Source of the DNA: CADEDV01 sp036383515
GTDB taxonomy: Bacteria; Bacteroidota; Bacteroidia; Chitinophagales; Chitinophagaceae
Assembly: GCA_036383515.1 (NCBI GenBank)
Contig: DASVOE010000020.1
Span: forward strand, 1-64,000
DNA: 64,000 nucleotides
Reading direction: 5' to 3'
Shown here: positions 1 to 7,529 of the stretch, in pieces
How the letters are laid out: each line of letters begins with the position of its first letter
How positions within the stretch are numbered: position 1 is the stretch's first letter
Translations under genes and position numbers: made by a program
The notes under the pieces: generated by a model
What the model saw: only the letters and a program-made list of their open reading frames with translations
What the model was told of the DNA's origin: nothing
The model's database searches: none

Positions 1-10
1 GGAAATAACT

Positions 11-18
11 TATATTTG
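11..18 (+). promoter_or_regulatory. Bacteroidota -7 box for the SWIB gene
   Basis: TATATTTG fits the Bacteroidota -7 consensus TAnnTTTG exactly and lies about 45 bases before the ATG. The matching -33 box would fall to the left of the window, so only half of the promoter can be seen. Confidence 0.5.
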
Positions 19-63
19 ATACTGTTAATTCTAAACACCCATTAACATTCTAAACTAAAAAAG

Positions 64-438
64 ATGGCAACAAAAAAAGCAAAGAAGGTTGCTAAGAAAG
101 CAGCTAAAAAATCAGCTCCTAAAAAAGCAGTAAAAAAAGCAGCTAAGAAAGCGGCACCGAAAAAAGCAGCTAAAAAGAAATCAGCCCGTAAACCTTCGGC
201 AGCATTTATGAAAGCTCTCACTCCAAGTGCAGCGCTGGCAGAAGTGGTAGGAAGCAAACCCCTTCCCCGCACCGAAGTGGTGAAAAAAATATGGGTTTAT
301 ATTAAAGCCAACAAGCTGCAGGACAAAACCAACAAACGTATGATCAATGGCGATGCCAAACTGAAAGCAGTTTTTGGTGGCAAAGCGCAGGTATCAATGT
401 TTGATATGGCAAAACATCTCTCCAAGCATCTGAGTTAA
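64..438 (+). CDS. SWIB/MDM2-domain protein with histone H1-like basic tail
   Basis: The 124-residue protein has two parts. Residues 1-45 are almost only Lys and Ala in KKA/KKAA repeats, like the C-terminal tail of eukaryotic histone H1 and bacterial HC1-type proteins, and should bind DNA without sequence preference. Residues 47-123 form a SWIB/MDM2 fold (starts near SAAFMKALTPS; later KKIWVYIKANKLQD and the final FDMAKHLSKHL helix). SWIB proteins of this layout are common in Bacteroidota and Chlamydiae and are presumed nucleoid-associated; the precise role is unknown. The gene is monocistronic: a -7 box precedes it and a strong hairpin terminator follows 22 bases after the stop. Confidence 0.88.
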   Translation: MATKKAKKVAKKAAKKSAPKKAVKKAAKKAAPKKAAKKKSARKPSAAFMKALTPSAALAEVVGSKPLPRTEVVKKIWVYIKANKLQDKTNKRMINGDAKLKAVFGGKAQVSMFDMAKHLSKHLS

Positions 439-460
439 AAAAATTGGCGAATGAAATTCC

Positions 461-486
461 AGGGCATCAGTTGATGCCCTTTTTTA
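461..486 (+). terminator. Rho-independent terminator of the SWIB gene
   Basis: AGGGCATCA-GT-TGATGCCCT forms a perfect 9-bp stem followed by a run of T. It lies 22 bases after the SWIB stop codon. Confidence 0.85.
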
Positions 487-550
487 TTTTCACTAGTTTC
501 AATGATGATTCATTAGCTGCACATCCATTACTAACAAATTCTTTTTACAG

Positions 551-1414
551 ATGGATATGAAGATGCTGTTACAAACCATTTCAGATGCGAATGGTTTACA
601 CCTATCCCGCTACGATACAGTGCCCGGAGGTGATATTAATTATACCTATTGCCTGCACGGTGCTGATACCAGGTATTTTTTGAAAGTAAATGATGCTCAC
701 CGCTACCCGGGTATGTTTGAAAAAGAAGCGAATGGATTAAACGCCTTGCACAAGCACACTTCATTACGCATACCAACAGTTATTACAGCAGGTATTTCCG
801 GCACGCAACAATATCTTTTATTGGAATGGATAGAAAAGGGATCACCTCAAAACGATTGCTGGAAAAACTTTGGTGCAGCACTGGCATTAATGCATCAGCA
901 ACCACAAAAAAATTTCGGATGGCAGGAAGATAATTATATCGGAAGCCTTATCCAGATCAACACAAAATATGAAACATGGCATTTGTTCTATGCAGCCTGC
1001 AGGATCATTCCGCTGGTAAAAATATTAGCGGATACAGCTGTGTTTTCCAAACAGGATATAGCAAGAGCTACATTGCTATGCAATAAATTAGACCAGTTTT
1101 TTCCTGAAGAGCCTCCGGCCTTGCTGCATGGAGATTTGTGGGCCGGTAATTATATAGTAACAACGAAGGGTGATGTTGCCCTATACGATCCGGCCATTTA
1201 TTGTGGTCACCGGGAAATGGACCTGGGCATGTCAAAATTATTTGGCGGCTTTGATCCCCGATTTTACGAAGCATATAACGAAGTATACCCTTTAGAAAAA
1301 AACTGGCAGCAACGATTACCGCTTACTCAACTCTATCCCCTGCTGGTACATGCTGTACTCTTTGGCGGGCATTATGTGAATTCCGCAAAAGATATTATCA
1401 GGCAATTTGTATAA
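551..1414 (+). CDS. Fructosamine kinase family protein
   Basis: The 287-residue length is normal for the bacterial fructosamine-3-kinase/ketosamine kinase family (APH-like kinase fold). These enzymes phosphorylate sugar amines on glycated proteins or small amines so that the adduct falls apart (deglycation repair). Visible landmarks are VPGGDINYTY near residue 25 (nucleotide-binding loop), the catalytic loop HGDLWAGN near residues 193-200, and the metal-binding DPA followed by YCGHREMDLGMSKLFGGF near residues 213-232, which is the family hallmark. The protein is cytosolic with no signal peptide. A nearby ATG two codons in (MKMLL) could also be the start. A bidirectional terminator separates it from the convergent metalloprotease gene. 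Confidence 0.9.
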   Translation: MDMKMLLQTISDANGLHLSRYDTVPGGDINYTYCLHGADTRYFLKVNDAHRYPGMFEKEANGLNALHKHTSLRIPTVITAGISGTQQYLLLEWIEKGSPQNDCWKNFGAALALMHQQPQKNFGWQEDNYIGSLIQINTKYETWHLFYAACRIIPLVKILADTAVFSKQDIARATLLCNKLDQFFPEEPPALLHGDLWAGNYIVTTKGDVALYDPAIYCGHREMDLGMSKLFGGFDPRFYEAYNEVYPLEKNWQQRLPLTQLYPLLVHAVLFGGHYVNSAKDIIRQFV

Positions 1415-1481
1415 TGTTACCGATCACCCACCTATCTTTTTTGTAAAAAACCTTTTATCAAAGTTTTCCATTGCAAACAGG

Positions 1482-1523
1482 AAGGTCCTGTTTCACTTCA
1501 ATAAAAGCGAAACAGGACCTTTA
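1482..1523. terminator. Bidirectional terminator between convergent genes
   Basis: AAGGTCCTGTTTC at 1482-1494 pairs perfectly with GAAACAGGACCTT at 1509-1521, giving a 13-bp stem with a 14-base loop. It lies between the fructosamine kinase gene (plus) and the metalloprotease gene (minus) and can serve both. Confidence 0.75.
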
Positions 1524-1538
1524 TAAAAAGATAAACTG

Positions 1539-2720
1539 TTAGTTAAGGCTGATACTATACTTACCGATCATTCCGTAATTGGACGTATAAGAGTTGGATA
1601 TAGCTCCTACTGAAATAATATAGCTGCCTGGCGTAAGAACAGCTTCTGTATTCAGTGCATTGAGATTATCGTATGTAGCCACCGGGATGCCCACGGTATT
1701 GTATATTTTTAAAACAAGATCTACATTAGCACCAATATTATTCAACCCCACATTAAAGGGAGTGATTGACAAGGTAGCAGTGTTTAATACATTTACGCTA
1801 AAGAAATCAACATCTGATGGATTACTAATAAGAGCATTCATTGAAGATGATATAGGAACAGCTCCGGAAAGCGTGTTGGAATAATCATCAGCTTTATAGC
1901 CTACCGCCGCTGCAATAATTGCTTCGTCATCTTGTATGGAAGAAGCCCCCATTGCATTCGGTCCTTTATGCCAGAGTGTTAAATTCCTGTAATACCCAAC
2001 ACCCATGATGGGAGCCCATCCTGTTTCGCCTGTACCAACACCACTGTTGTATTCTGAAGTTTTTACTCCAGTTGCATCATAGGTTGACTGATGATATAAA
2101 CCGATAGTATGTCCCGCTTCGTGGGAGGCTGCTTCAGCAATGTTTTTAGTATTATAACTAAGCAGGGAAGAAAATACAAAACAGGGTGTTTTGCTGCCAA
2201 CTGCGAACGTATTAAGAAAAGCTACTCCTCCTGATTGACCATACCATTCCCATGATTCTGTAATGATCACCCGCATCCTTTTGCCGGATGTGGCATTGAA
2301 CACTGCTTCGTCCGTTGTTATGATCACATTAAAAGGACTGTAATCATTAGCCACCCGCTGCACGATCAGGTTGATCGCATCCGCCGTCAAATTAGCCGGG
2401 GCACAGTTGATATCACCCGCATAATTCCAGGAAGTTCCCGATACTAGTTGCCCGTCAAAATCAAGAAGAATAACAGCTGCTCCGGCAGGAGGAGGCGGAG
2501 TGGTGGTTGTGATTGTTCCGCCAGCACCGGGTTTAGGTCTTCCCTTTGAGGCTTCATCGTAACCACTATTCACAGCCGGCCGCTTTACAAGATTAAAAGA
2601 TTGAATTCCAAAATCACAACTTTGTTTTTTCTCTTCCTGTGGAGCGGAAGTTTGTGGCTCAATATTGTTTTTGGAACAGGATGCAAGAAATAATAATCCG
2701 AAGATTAATAGGTTTTTCAT
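1539..2720 (-). CDS. Secreted zinc metalloprotease lipoprotein with C-terminal PPC-like domain
   Basis: This 393-residue protein starts with a lipoprotein signal peptide (LLFLASC, lipobox Cys near residue 15) and a low-complexity Pro/Thr linker near residues 65-80. The catalytic domain carries the extended zinc motif HEAGHTIGLYH near residues 197-207 (HExxHxxGxxH, metzincin type), so it should be a zinc endopeptidase anchored to the outer membrane or exported. Residues after about 300 (DVDFFSVNV ... YIISVGAIS) look like a bacterial pre-peptidase C-terminal (PPC) beta-sandwich. Substrate is unknown. A Met-turn typical of metzincins is plausible at PIMGVGYYR but I cannot prove it. The gene stands alone, ending at the shared terminator at 1482-1523. 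Confidence 0.82.
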   Translation of the reverse strand: MKNLLIFGLLFLASCSKNNIEPQTSAPQEEKKQSCDFGIQSFNLVKRPAVNSGYDEASKGRPKPGAGGTITTTTPPPPAGAAVILLDFDGQLVSGTSWNYAGDINCAPANLTADAINLIVQRVANDYSPFNVIITTDEAVFNATSGKRMRVIITESWEWYGQSGGVAFLNTFAVGSKTPCFVFSSLLSYNTKNIAEAASHEAGHTIGLYHQSTYDATGVKTSEYNSGVGTGETGWAPIMGVGYYRNLTLWHKGPNAMGASSIQDDEAIIAAAVGYKADDYSNTLSGAVPISSSMNALISNPSDVDFFSVNVLNTATLSITPFNVGLNNIGANVDLVLKIYNTVGIPVATYDNLNALNTEAVLTPGSYIISVGAISNSYTSNYGMIGKYSISLN

Positions 2721-3058
2721 AAGAGGATTTTAAATAATTACACAAAAAGGATATCGAACGATTGGATGTTGACTTAACTGATGCAGGACATTCCCCTTTT
2801 TACAGCAAGTCTTTTTTAAATAGTTTTTCAACAGGTATAGGATCAGGTAACAAAGAAAGTATGAATAACCAGAGAAAAAAGTAGAGCAGGGTACTTTTAA
2901 TAAGTACGAATTATCTAAGGTTGATTGTAATAATTCACGCTACATATTAACCCTTAGTTAAATCAAGTATGTGTAAAAGGAAGAAGGGGTGCAAAGTTCT
3001 ATAGCGATGAGTCCTGTCGTTCCATCGCAGGAATAATTATTGTAACCTTATACCTTTA
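2721..3058. other. Intergenic region without a recognisable gene
   Basis: This stretch separates two minus-strand genes and should hold the promoter of the metalloprotease. I find no consensus TAnnTTTG box on the minus strand. The only structure is a short inverted repeat GTACTT-TTAAT-AAGTAC at 2891-2907. No open frame of useful length is visible. Confidence 0.6.
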
Positions 3059-3367
3059 TTAATCCCGGTATAAAATGGTAATGGATTCAATTTCAGCATG
3101 GAAATGCCTGTCAAGAAATCCTAAGAATGAATGAAGCAATTGCCAGTCATTTGCTTTTTCTGATTTTGATTTTATTTCAAAAATGGAAATACTGCTATTG
3201 GCTTTGTAAAAATCAATGTACCCGGAGTAACTGACATGTTTCCACCGGTTTTCACCTGACCGGTGCAGGGTGCCTCTACCTTTTTGACGCAGTTCTCTTT
3301 CTTTTTGTTTGATAAGAGAATAAAGATTTTTGCAAGCGGGTTTTGAGGTAACATGTACTATTCTCAT
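3059..3367 (-). CDS. Small conserved hypothetical protein (about 100 aa)
   Basis: The 102-residue protein has no signal peptide or membrane segment. It resembles a small Chitinophagaceae family that I recall by its pattern KERELRQxGRGT ... WKHxSYxGYI ... EIxSKS ... WQLLHSFLGFLDRHF, with unknown function. Charge pattern, absence of low complexity and its start MRIVHVTSK make this frame more likely than the overlapping frame at 3172-3354. The next gene on the same strand (NYN protein) lies 39 bases upstream, so the two may be cotranscribed. No function is proposed. Confidence 0.65.
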   Translation of the reverse strand: MRIVHVTSKPACKNLYSLIKQKERELRQKGRGTLHRSGENRWKHVSYSGYIDFYKANSSISIFEIKSKSEKANDWQLLHSFLGFLDRHFHAEIESITILYRD

Positions 3368-3406
3368 GTTATTAATTTTTAAATGGTCCCCCTATTTTCA
3401 CTCTTC

Positions 3407-4153
3407 TTATTTTACCCGGATATAAACCAGCTTCACATTTTTTCTTCCTGTTTCCCGTTCATCTATTTCAAATTGGCCGAGGCTGCGGATCAGTAATAAC
3501 AATTTCTCAAATCCATAATTACGGGGATCAAAGTCCGGACGCTTCTTCAGGAGCAAACTTCCAAGCTCTCCTAAAAATGTCCATCCATTTTCGTCGGCGA
3601 TATCGTTAATGCTGGAAGTAATTAAACTTACCAGGTTCTTATCTGCTTTACTGATTACCTTTTCTTTCTTTCGCAGGTCAGATAGTTTGATCTGCTTAGG
3701 GCCTGTTTCAGGCTGATCCAATATTTCTATATAAATAAATTTATCACAGGCCGCCCGGAACGGAGACGGTGTTTTCTGTTCTCCCATTCCAAATACTTTC
3801 ATCCCTGCTTCACGAAGACGGGTAGCAAGCCTGGTAAAATCGCTGTCACTGCTCACCACACAAAAACCATCTACCCGACCCGTATATAAAATATCCATCG
3901 CATCAATGATCAGGGCCGAATCGGAAGAATTTTTTCCTGTTGTATAACTGTATTGTTGCACCGGCGTTATAGCATGATCGAGTAAAACAGTTTTCCATCC
4001 TGCTACATGCGGTTTGGTCCAATCGGCATAAATACGTTTGAAAGTAGGTACTCCATACTTGGCGATCTCTTCAAGTATTCCACCGATGAGTCGATGCGGT
4101 ACATTATCGGCATCTATTAAAACGGCCAGGCGGAGGTCTTTTGAACTATCCAT
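3407..4153 (-). CDS. NYN-domain (LabA/PIN-like) protein with C-terminal OST-HTH/LOTUS domain
   Basis: The 248-residue protein has a PIN-like NYN domain in residues 8-150: acidic motif DADN at 14-17, SDSALIIDAMD near 78-88, and SSDSDF near 101-106, which supply the conserved aspartates of a metal-dependent RNase fold. Residues about 165-248 (LVSLITSSINDIADENGWTF ... RPDFDPRNYGF) match the winged-helix OST-HTH/LOTUS domain, which binds RNA (G-quadruplex RNA in some members). This is the standard two-domain form of the LabA-like family. It probably acts on RNA in the cytosol; the target is unknown. Confidence 0.85.
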   Translation of the reverse strand: MDSSKDLRLAVLIDADNVPHRLIGGILEEIAKYGVPTFKRIYADWTKPHVAGWKTVLLDHAITPVQQYSYTTGKNSSDSALIIDAMDILYTGRVDGFCVVSSDSDFTRLATRLREAGMKVFGMGEQKTPSPFRAACDKFIYIEILDQPETGPKQIKLSDLRKKEKVISKADKNLVSLITSSINDIADENGWTFLGELGSLLLKKRPDFDPRNYGFEKLLLLIRSLGQFEIDERETGRKNVKLVYIRVK

Positions 4154-4257
4154 GCAGTAATGATTAGCTTAGGAAAGGTAATCATTAATATAGTGTCAGG
4201 GTTGCCGGGATAAGCTGCATTGAACCTGTATTCAAGACAGAGGCCTCAATACAATGT

Positions 4258-4443
4258 TTATTTTGGTATTTGTTTTACTACATCTATAAATTCATATAAT
4301 ATATCGGTGGTCCTGTCAATAAGGTCCGGGGCAAGATGTTCGTAGATGTCTACAGGTTTTCCGGCGTTGGCTTCTGCAATGGCATCCAATAGTTCAGGCA
4401 TAGTGATTTCTTTCAGCCGGGCAATGATATAAGCTTGTTCCAT
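4258..4443 (-). CDS. Small hypothetical protein, 61 aa
   Basis: A short acidic, helical protein (MEQAYIIARLKEIT ... VVKQIPK) with no recognised domain, lying downstream of the DUF4407 gene on the same strand. A perfect hairpin at 4461-4504 sits between the two. Codon pattern is like the neighbours, but support is only length, composition and position. Confidence 0.5.
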   Translation of the reverse strand: MEQAYIIARLKEITMPELLDAIAEANAGKPVDIYEHLAPDLIDRTTDILYEFIDVVKQIPK

Positions 4444-4460
4444 GAATTAAATGTAGTCAT

Positions 4461-4506
4461 AAAGTGTAATTGCCGGATGAAAATTCATCCGGCAATTACA
4501 CTTTTT
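4461..4506. terminator. Perfect 21-bp hairpin after the DUF4407 gene
   Basis: Positions 4461-4481 are the exact reverse complement of 4484-4504, with only AA between them. The stem ends 1 base before the stop codon of the minus-strand DUF4407 gene. The longest T run is on the plus-strand side (CTTTTT at 4501-4506); on the minus strand the hairpin is followed by ATGAC, so as a minus-strand terminator it is not textbook. It may instead be a palindromic element or mRNA 3-prime end stabiliser. Confidence 0.6.
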
Positions 4507-5765
4507 CATATCAGGTCCTTATCATGTAACTGGTACTGCTCTTTTATTTTACGCATCACTTCATCCATCGAAGCCCGGTGATCTTTAGCGCTCCATTCGC
4601 CCCGCTCCCATTTTTCCAATTCCTGGTTGATGTGTTTTTCCTGCAGTGCCGATAATTTATTCACCAGCATATCGCTCATTTCTTTTTGTTTGGTATAAAA
4701 AACTTTCTTTTTTTCATACGACACTTCTTTATCTCTTCTCATCTCGTTTTCCGATGCGGCCATCTGCATGAGTTCTTCTTTTGCCAGGGCAATATCATAG
4801 GGGCCTACCGGCATAATAATTTTCGCCAATATGGGGCCTGTTTCAATAAGAATAATCAGTAATGAAATCAGGAGACAGGCCCACCATACACTGTCTTCCT
4901 GGGCCGACAAATCAGACAAAGCTTTATTACGCTCCAGGAAACCGAGGTTGGCAGCCGCTGTTTTTTCATACTGCTTTCTTTTCTCCTGCATCGCCGCATT
5001 GGAAGTACTAAGTATACTATCCTGTTGCTGAATGCCTGTTACCAGCAACGATAATTCCGGTGCATATTGCTGCAGAGAGTTATTATAAGCATCCAATTTT
5101 AAGCGGGTAATAGTTTCAATACCTCTTTGCCGGGTGCCTCCCGTGCCATCGGCTTCGGCAATATAGGATTGCTGCAACTGGCGCAGGCTATCTTCGATAG
5201 ATTGCTTTCGCAGGGTGAGCCTGTTTCTTTCATCCACTGCGTTTTTTGTAAGCGCTGTATTTTCCAGCGCCAGTAAGCTATCGTTCACCTGCATTTTTGT
5301 ATGCAGGTTTTCAATCATCTTTGTATTGATCTCCTTGTCAAATATCTTCATCTCCAGCGGGCGGGCAATCGTTAACCCGATCAGTAATGCCAATGCAATC
5401 CTCGGTATGGTCATCCATACTTGCTTGCGTTTGCTTACGCCATATTTTCGCATGGTGGAAACAAGAAAACGGTCAAAATTAAAAATGATCAGTCCCCATA
5501 CAATTCCGAATACTAAAGCAAGAAGGCCATTGCTAAACACCGTATACATCGCATAACCGCCAGCCAGTGTCGCCATTACAAAAGTGGCGAGGATAACGCC
5601 ACCGAGCCCTGCATACTTACTGTGTTCCGAAGGATATTCTTTCAGCAATTGCTGATGTGCTCCTGCACACCACCATAAAAATTTGGATTGGGAAGGTTTT
5701 GATTGTTCGCCAAACGAATCGTAGGAATACAGATCCGCCGGCTGAGCATTGTTGTCAGCAGCCAT
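4506..5765 (-). CDS. DUF4407 membrane protein with long coiled coil
   Basis: The 419-residue protein has the layout of the DUF4407 family: two membrane helices near residues 53-95 (ATFVMATLAGGYAMYT; LLALVFGIVWGLIIF), the conserved NFDRFLVSTMRKYG after them, a third helix near 125-143 (IPRIALALLIGLTIARP), a coiled-coil/periplasmic stretch about 145-285, a fourth helix near 293-315 (ACLLISLLIILIETGPI) and a charged cytoplasmic coiled tail to 419. The family has no established function. A phage or envelope-stress role is sometimes guessed, but nothing here supports one. Confidence 0.85.
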   Translation of the reverse strand: MAADNNAQPADLYSYDSFGEQSKPSQSKFLWWCAGAHQQLLKEYPSEHSKYAGLGGVILATFVMATLAGGYAMYTVFSNGLLALVFGIVWGLIIFNFDRFLVSTMRKYGVSKRKQVWMTIPRIALALLIGLTIARPLEMKIFDKEINTKMIENLHTKMQVNDSLLALENTALTKNAVDERNRLTLRKQSIEDSLRQLQQSYIAEADGTGGTRQRGIETITRLKLDAYNNSLQQYAPELSLLVTGIQQQDSILSTSNAAMQEKRKQYEKTAAANLGFLERNKALSDLSAQEDSVWWACLLISLLIILIETGPILAKIIMPVGPYDIALAKEELMQMAASENEMRRDKEVSYEKKKVFYTKQKEMSDMLVNKLSALQEKHINQELEKWERGEWSAKDHRASMDEVMRKIKEQYQLHDKDLI

Positions 5766-6100
5766 AAGTAAATTGGTTTTACCGTAAATGAATTAGAATT
5801 CTGTTATAGGTTGAAGACTGGAATGGTTGAAAAACGGCGAGATGCCCAATTAAATTGCAAAGAGCCTGTTAATAAAAATGCAGCAACGCAGGTTGCTATT
5901 TCCAGCTTTATCTGTGTATTTATTACTGCCATAAACGGTTGATGAAAATAATTCAACCATGGATAGCTATTGTCAATAGATCAGGATGAGAAACTGCTGG
6001 AAAGAAATTTTCCTTCGTAAACTTACACTTCAAAAATGAGTAGTTTCCATGTTGTAATTGATGCGGGTATGTATTCATTTTGTAGAACAACCTAACCACC
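5766..6100. other. Intergenic region between divergent genes
   Basis: This 335-base stretch must hold the promoters of the DUF4407 gene (minus) and the 68-aa gene (plus). A small inverted repeat AGCAAC-GCAG-GTTGCT lies at 5882-5897. A possible plus-strand promoter is annotated at 6052-6082. No further gene is seen. Confidence 0.6.
6052..6082 (+). promoter_or_regulatory. Possible promoter of the 68-aa gene
   Basis: TTG at 6052-6054, a 20-base spacer and TCATTTTG at 6075-6082 match the Bacteroidota promoter TTTG-N19-TAnnTTTG with one mismatch in the -7 box. The predicted leader to the ATG at 6101 is about 12 bases. Confidence 0.35.
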
Positions 6101-6307
6101 ATGCAACTAATGATGTATCTCAACAACGACCTGATTGAAGCGTTACCCATTCATAAAGAGTCTCTTTGCCTGCCGGGCTATCTGGGTAAATTCAAAAGGA
6201 CACTTAAACTGAAATACAGTGACATACTCAAACAATGTCCCGATCCGCCTGAGTTTTTAGTAATTGACCCGACACCCGTCAATACAACCTATGTCTCCAA
6301 ACGCTGA
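6101..6307 (+). CDS. Small hypothetical protein, 68 aa
   Basis: The protein (MQLMMYLNNDLIEALPI ... PGYLGKFKRTLK ... PPEFLVIDPTP) has no signal or membrane helix. I recall similar 60-70 residue proteins with the start MxLMMYLNNDLI and the phrases PGYLxxFK and PPEFLVxD in Chitinophagaceae, all without known function. A possible promoter lies just upstream. Confidence 0.58.
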   Translation: MQLMMYLNNDLIEALPIHKESLCLPGYLGKFKRTLKLKYSDILKQCPDPPEFLVIDPTPVNTTYVSKR

Positions 6308-6579
6308 TTGATAAAAATCTTATTGCTTTCAGCCTTACTTTCTCCCAGGAGCAGTACCGCCTTCGTATTCCCGGAACTGCGAACCCCTCTCTTCCCGCAT
6401 CATAAACCTCTTCCAATTTTTGGAAAGATTGAGGTCATCAATTGAACGATTCCGCATAATGTGGTTCAATTTCCTCTAACTACATTAAAAAGAGCTGGAG
6501 TGTAAATACTATCGTACAACGGAATGAGATAGCGGTCTAAATGAAGTTTGATATTCCAATACAGACTAAAACAATTGTT

Positions 6580-6765
6580 ATGGCCAATCCAGCACAAAAC
6601 AAAAAAGAAGAGAAGGACAAGAAAAAAACCGGTTTAAAAGCTGATCCCGAAACCCTGCACAAAACCGATCCGCAGAATAAGCGGACAGGAAGAAGAATAA
6701 AAATACATAGGCTATATTCGTTTTTATGGATTTGTCGTTCACCAATACTCCAATCATTTTTGTAA
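6580..6765 (+). CDS. Dubious small basic protein, possibly with a broken C-terminus
   Basis: Starting at the inner ATG, the product MANPAQNKKEEKDKKK ... LKADPETLHKTDPQ is 61 residues. The segment KADPETLHKTDPQ resembles the core of a small Bacteroidota protein family as I remember it, where it is followed by an acidic helix. Here it runs instead into a basic, Trp/Cys-rich tail (RRIKIHRLYSFLWIC) that looks like non-coding frame. Either the gene is frameshifted after TDPQ or the resemblance is chance. Confidence 0.3.
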   Translation: MANPAQNKKEEKDKKKTGLKADPETLHKTDPQNKRTGRRIKIHRLYSFLWICRSPILQSFL

Positions 6766-6876
6766 TGCTCGTCTGAACAATCATGGAAAAATTCTGATTA
6801 CCTTTATTTGCGAGCAGAAAATAAAAATTTATTGCTGACAGGGAGACGGAAACCCGGAAACAAACACCAACTGAAA

Positions 6877-6918
6877 TTTAAAGCTTACCGTTTTACCGAC
6901 ATTTACTTTTAAAGCTTA
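6877..6918 (+). repeat. Direct repeat TTTAAAGCTTA upstream of the universal stress gene
   Basis: TTTAAAGCTTA occurs at 6877-6887 and again at 6908-6918, 31 bases apart (about three helical turns), ending 12 bases before the start codon. Each copy contains the near-palindrome TTAAAGCTTAA. The spacing suggests a paired regulator site, but no regulator is known. Confidence 0.4.
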
Positions 6919-6929
6919 AACTCCCCGAT

Positions 6930-7388
6930 ATGAAAAAAGTATTGATTGCAATTGACTATACACCTGCTGCAGAAAAAATTGCAGAAATTGGTTATGCAGT
7001 AGCGAAGGCATTGAAGGCACAAGTGGCACTGGTACATGTGATCACTGAAGCCGCTTTTTATGCCATGGAATATTCTCCTATAATGGGATATAAAGGTGAA
7101 TATACCAGCGGGGCTGCCGAAGTGGTTGCAGACATTCCAAAAGAAGCTGAAAATTTCCTGGCCGCTTCCGTCAGGCATCTTGGTGATAGCAACATTACTA
7201 CGATGGTGTTGCAGGGTGAAACCACCGAAGCTATTTTACAATACAGCATAGAATGGAAAGCCGATCTTATTGTACTCGGTTCTCACAGTCACCACGGCCT
7301 GGGCAGGCTTTTTAGCACTGATGTAGCCAGTTATATTTTAAAGCATTCAAAAATACCTTTGCTTGCCATTCCTACGCAAGAAAAATAA
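6930..7388 (+). CDS. Universal stress protein (UspA family)
   Basis: The 152-residue single-domain protein has the UspA alpha/beta fold: KKVLIAIDYTPAAEKI at the start, GYAVAKALKAQVALVHVI (strand 2), ADLIVLGSHSHHG near residues 112-124 and the final strand KIPLLAIP. In ATP-binding Usps the loop reads G-2x-G-9x-G(S/T). Here the second Gly is Ser (GSHS) and the final G(S/T) is ST (LFSTDVASYIL), so ATP binding is doubtful. It is cytosolic and probably stress induced. It appears to be transcribed alone. Confidence 0.9.
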   Translation: MKKVLIAIDYTPAAEKIAEIGYAVAKALKAQVALVHVITEAAFYAMEYSPIMGYKGEYTSGAAEVVADIPKEAENFLAASVRHLGDSNITTMVLQGETTEAILQYSIEWKADLIVLGSHSHHGLGRLFSTDVASYILKHSKIPLLAIPTQEK

Positions 7389-7529
7389 TAAAGACGGCAT
7401 GAATTGATGATATCAAACAGCCGATTCATGTTGAACAATACAATTCTGCTATAAGCAACTCTTTAAAAAAATCATTGAAGGAAAATCCTTCTGCTTTACC
7501 TTTACAATAACTCAAACTAATGAAATCAT

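Noticed and set aside
42..272. 76-codon minus-strand frame opposite the SWIB gene
   Set aside because: It is the antisense of the Lys/Ala codons, which produces an Ala/Phe-rich artefact.
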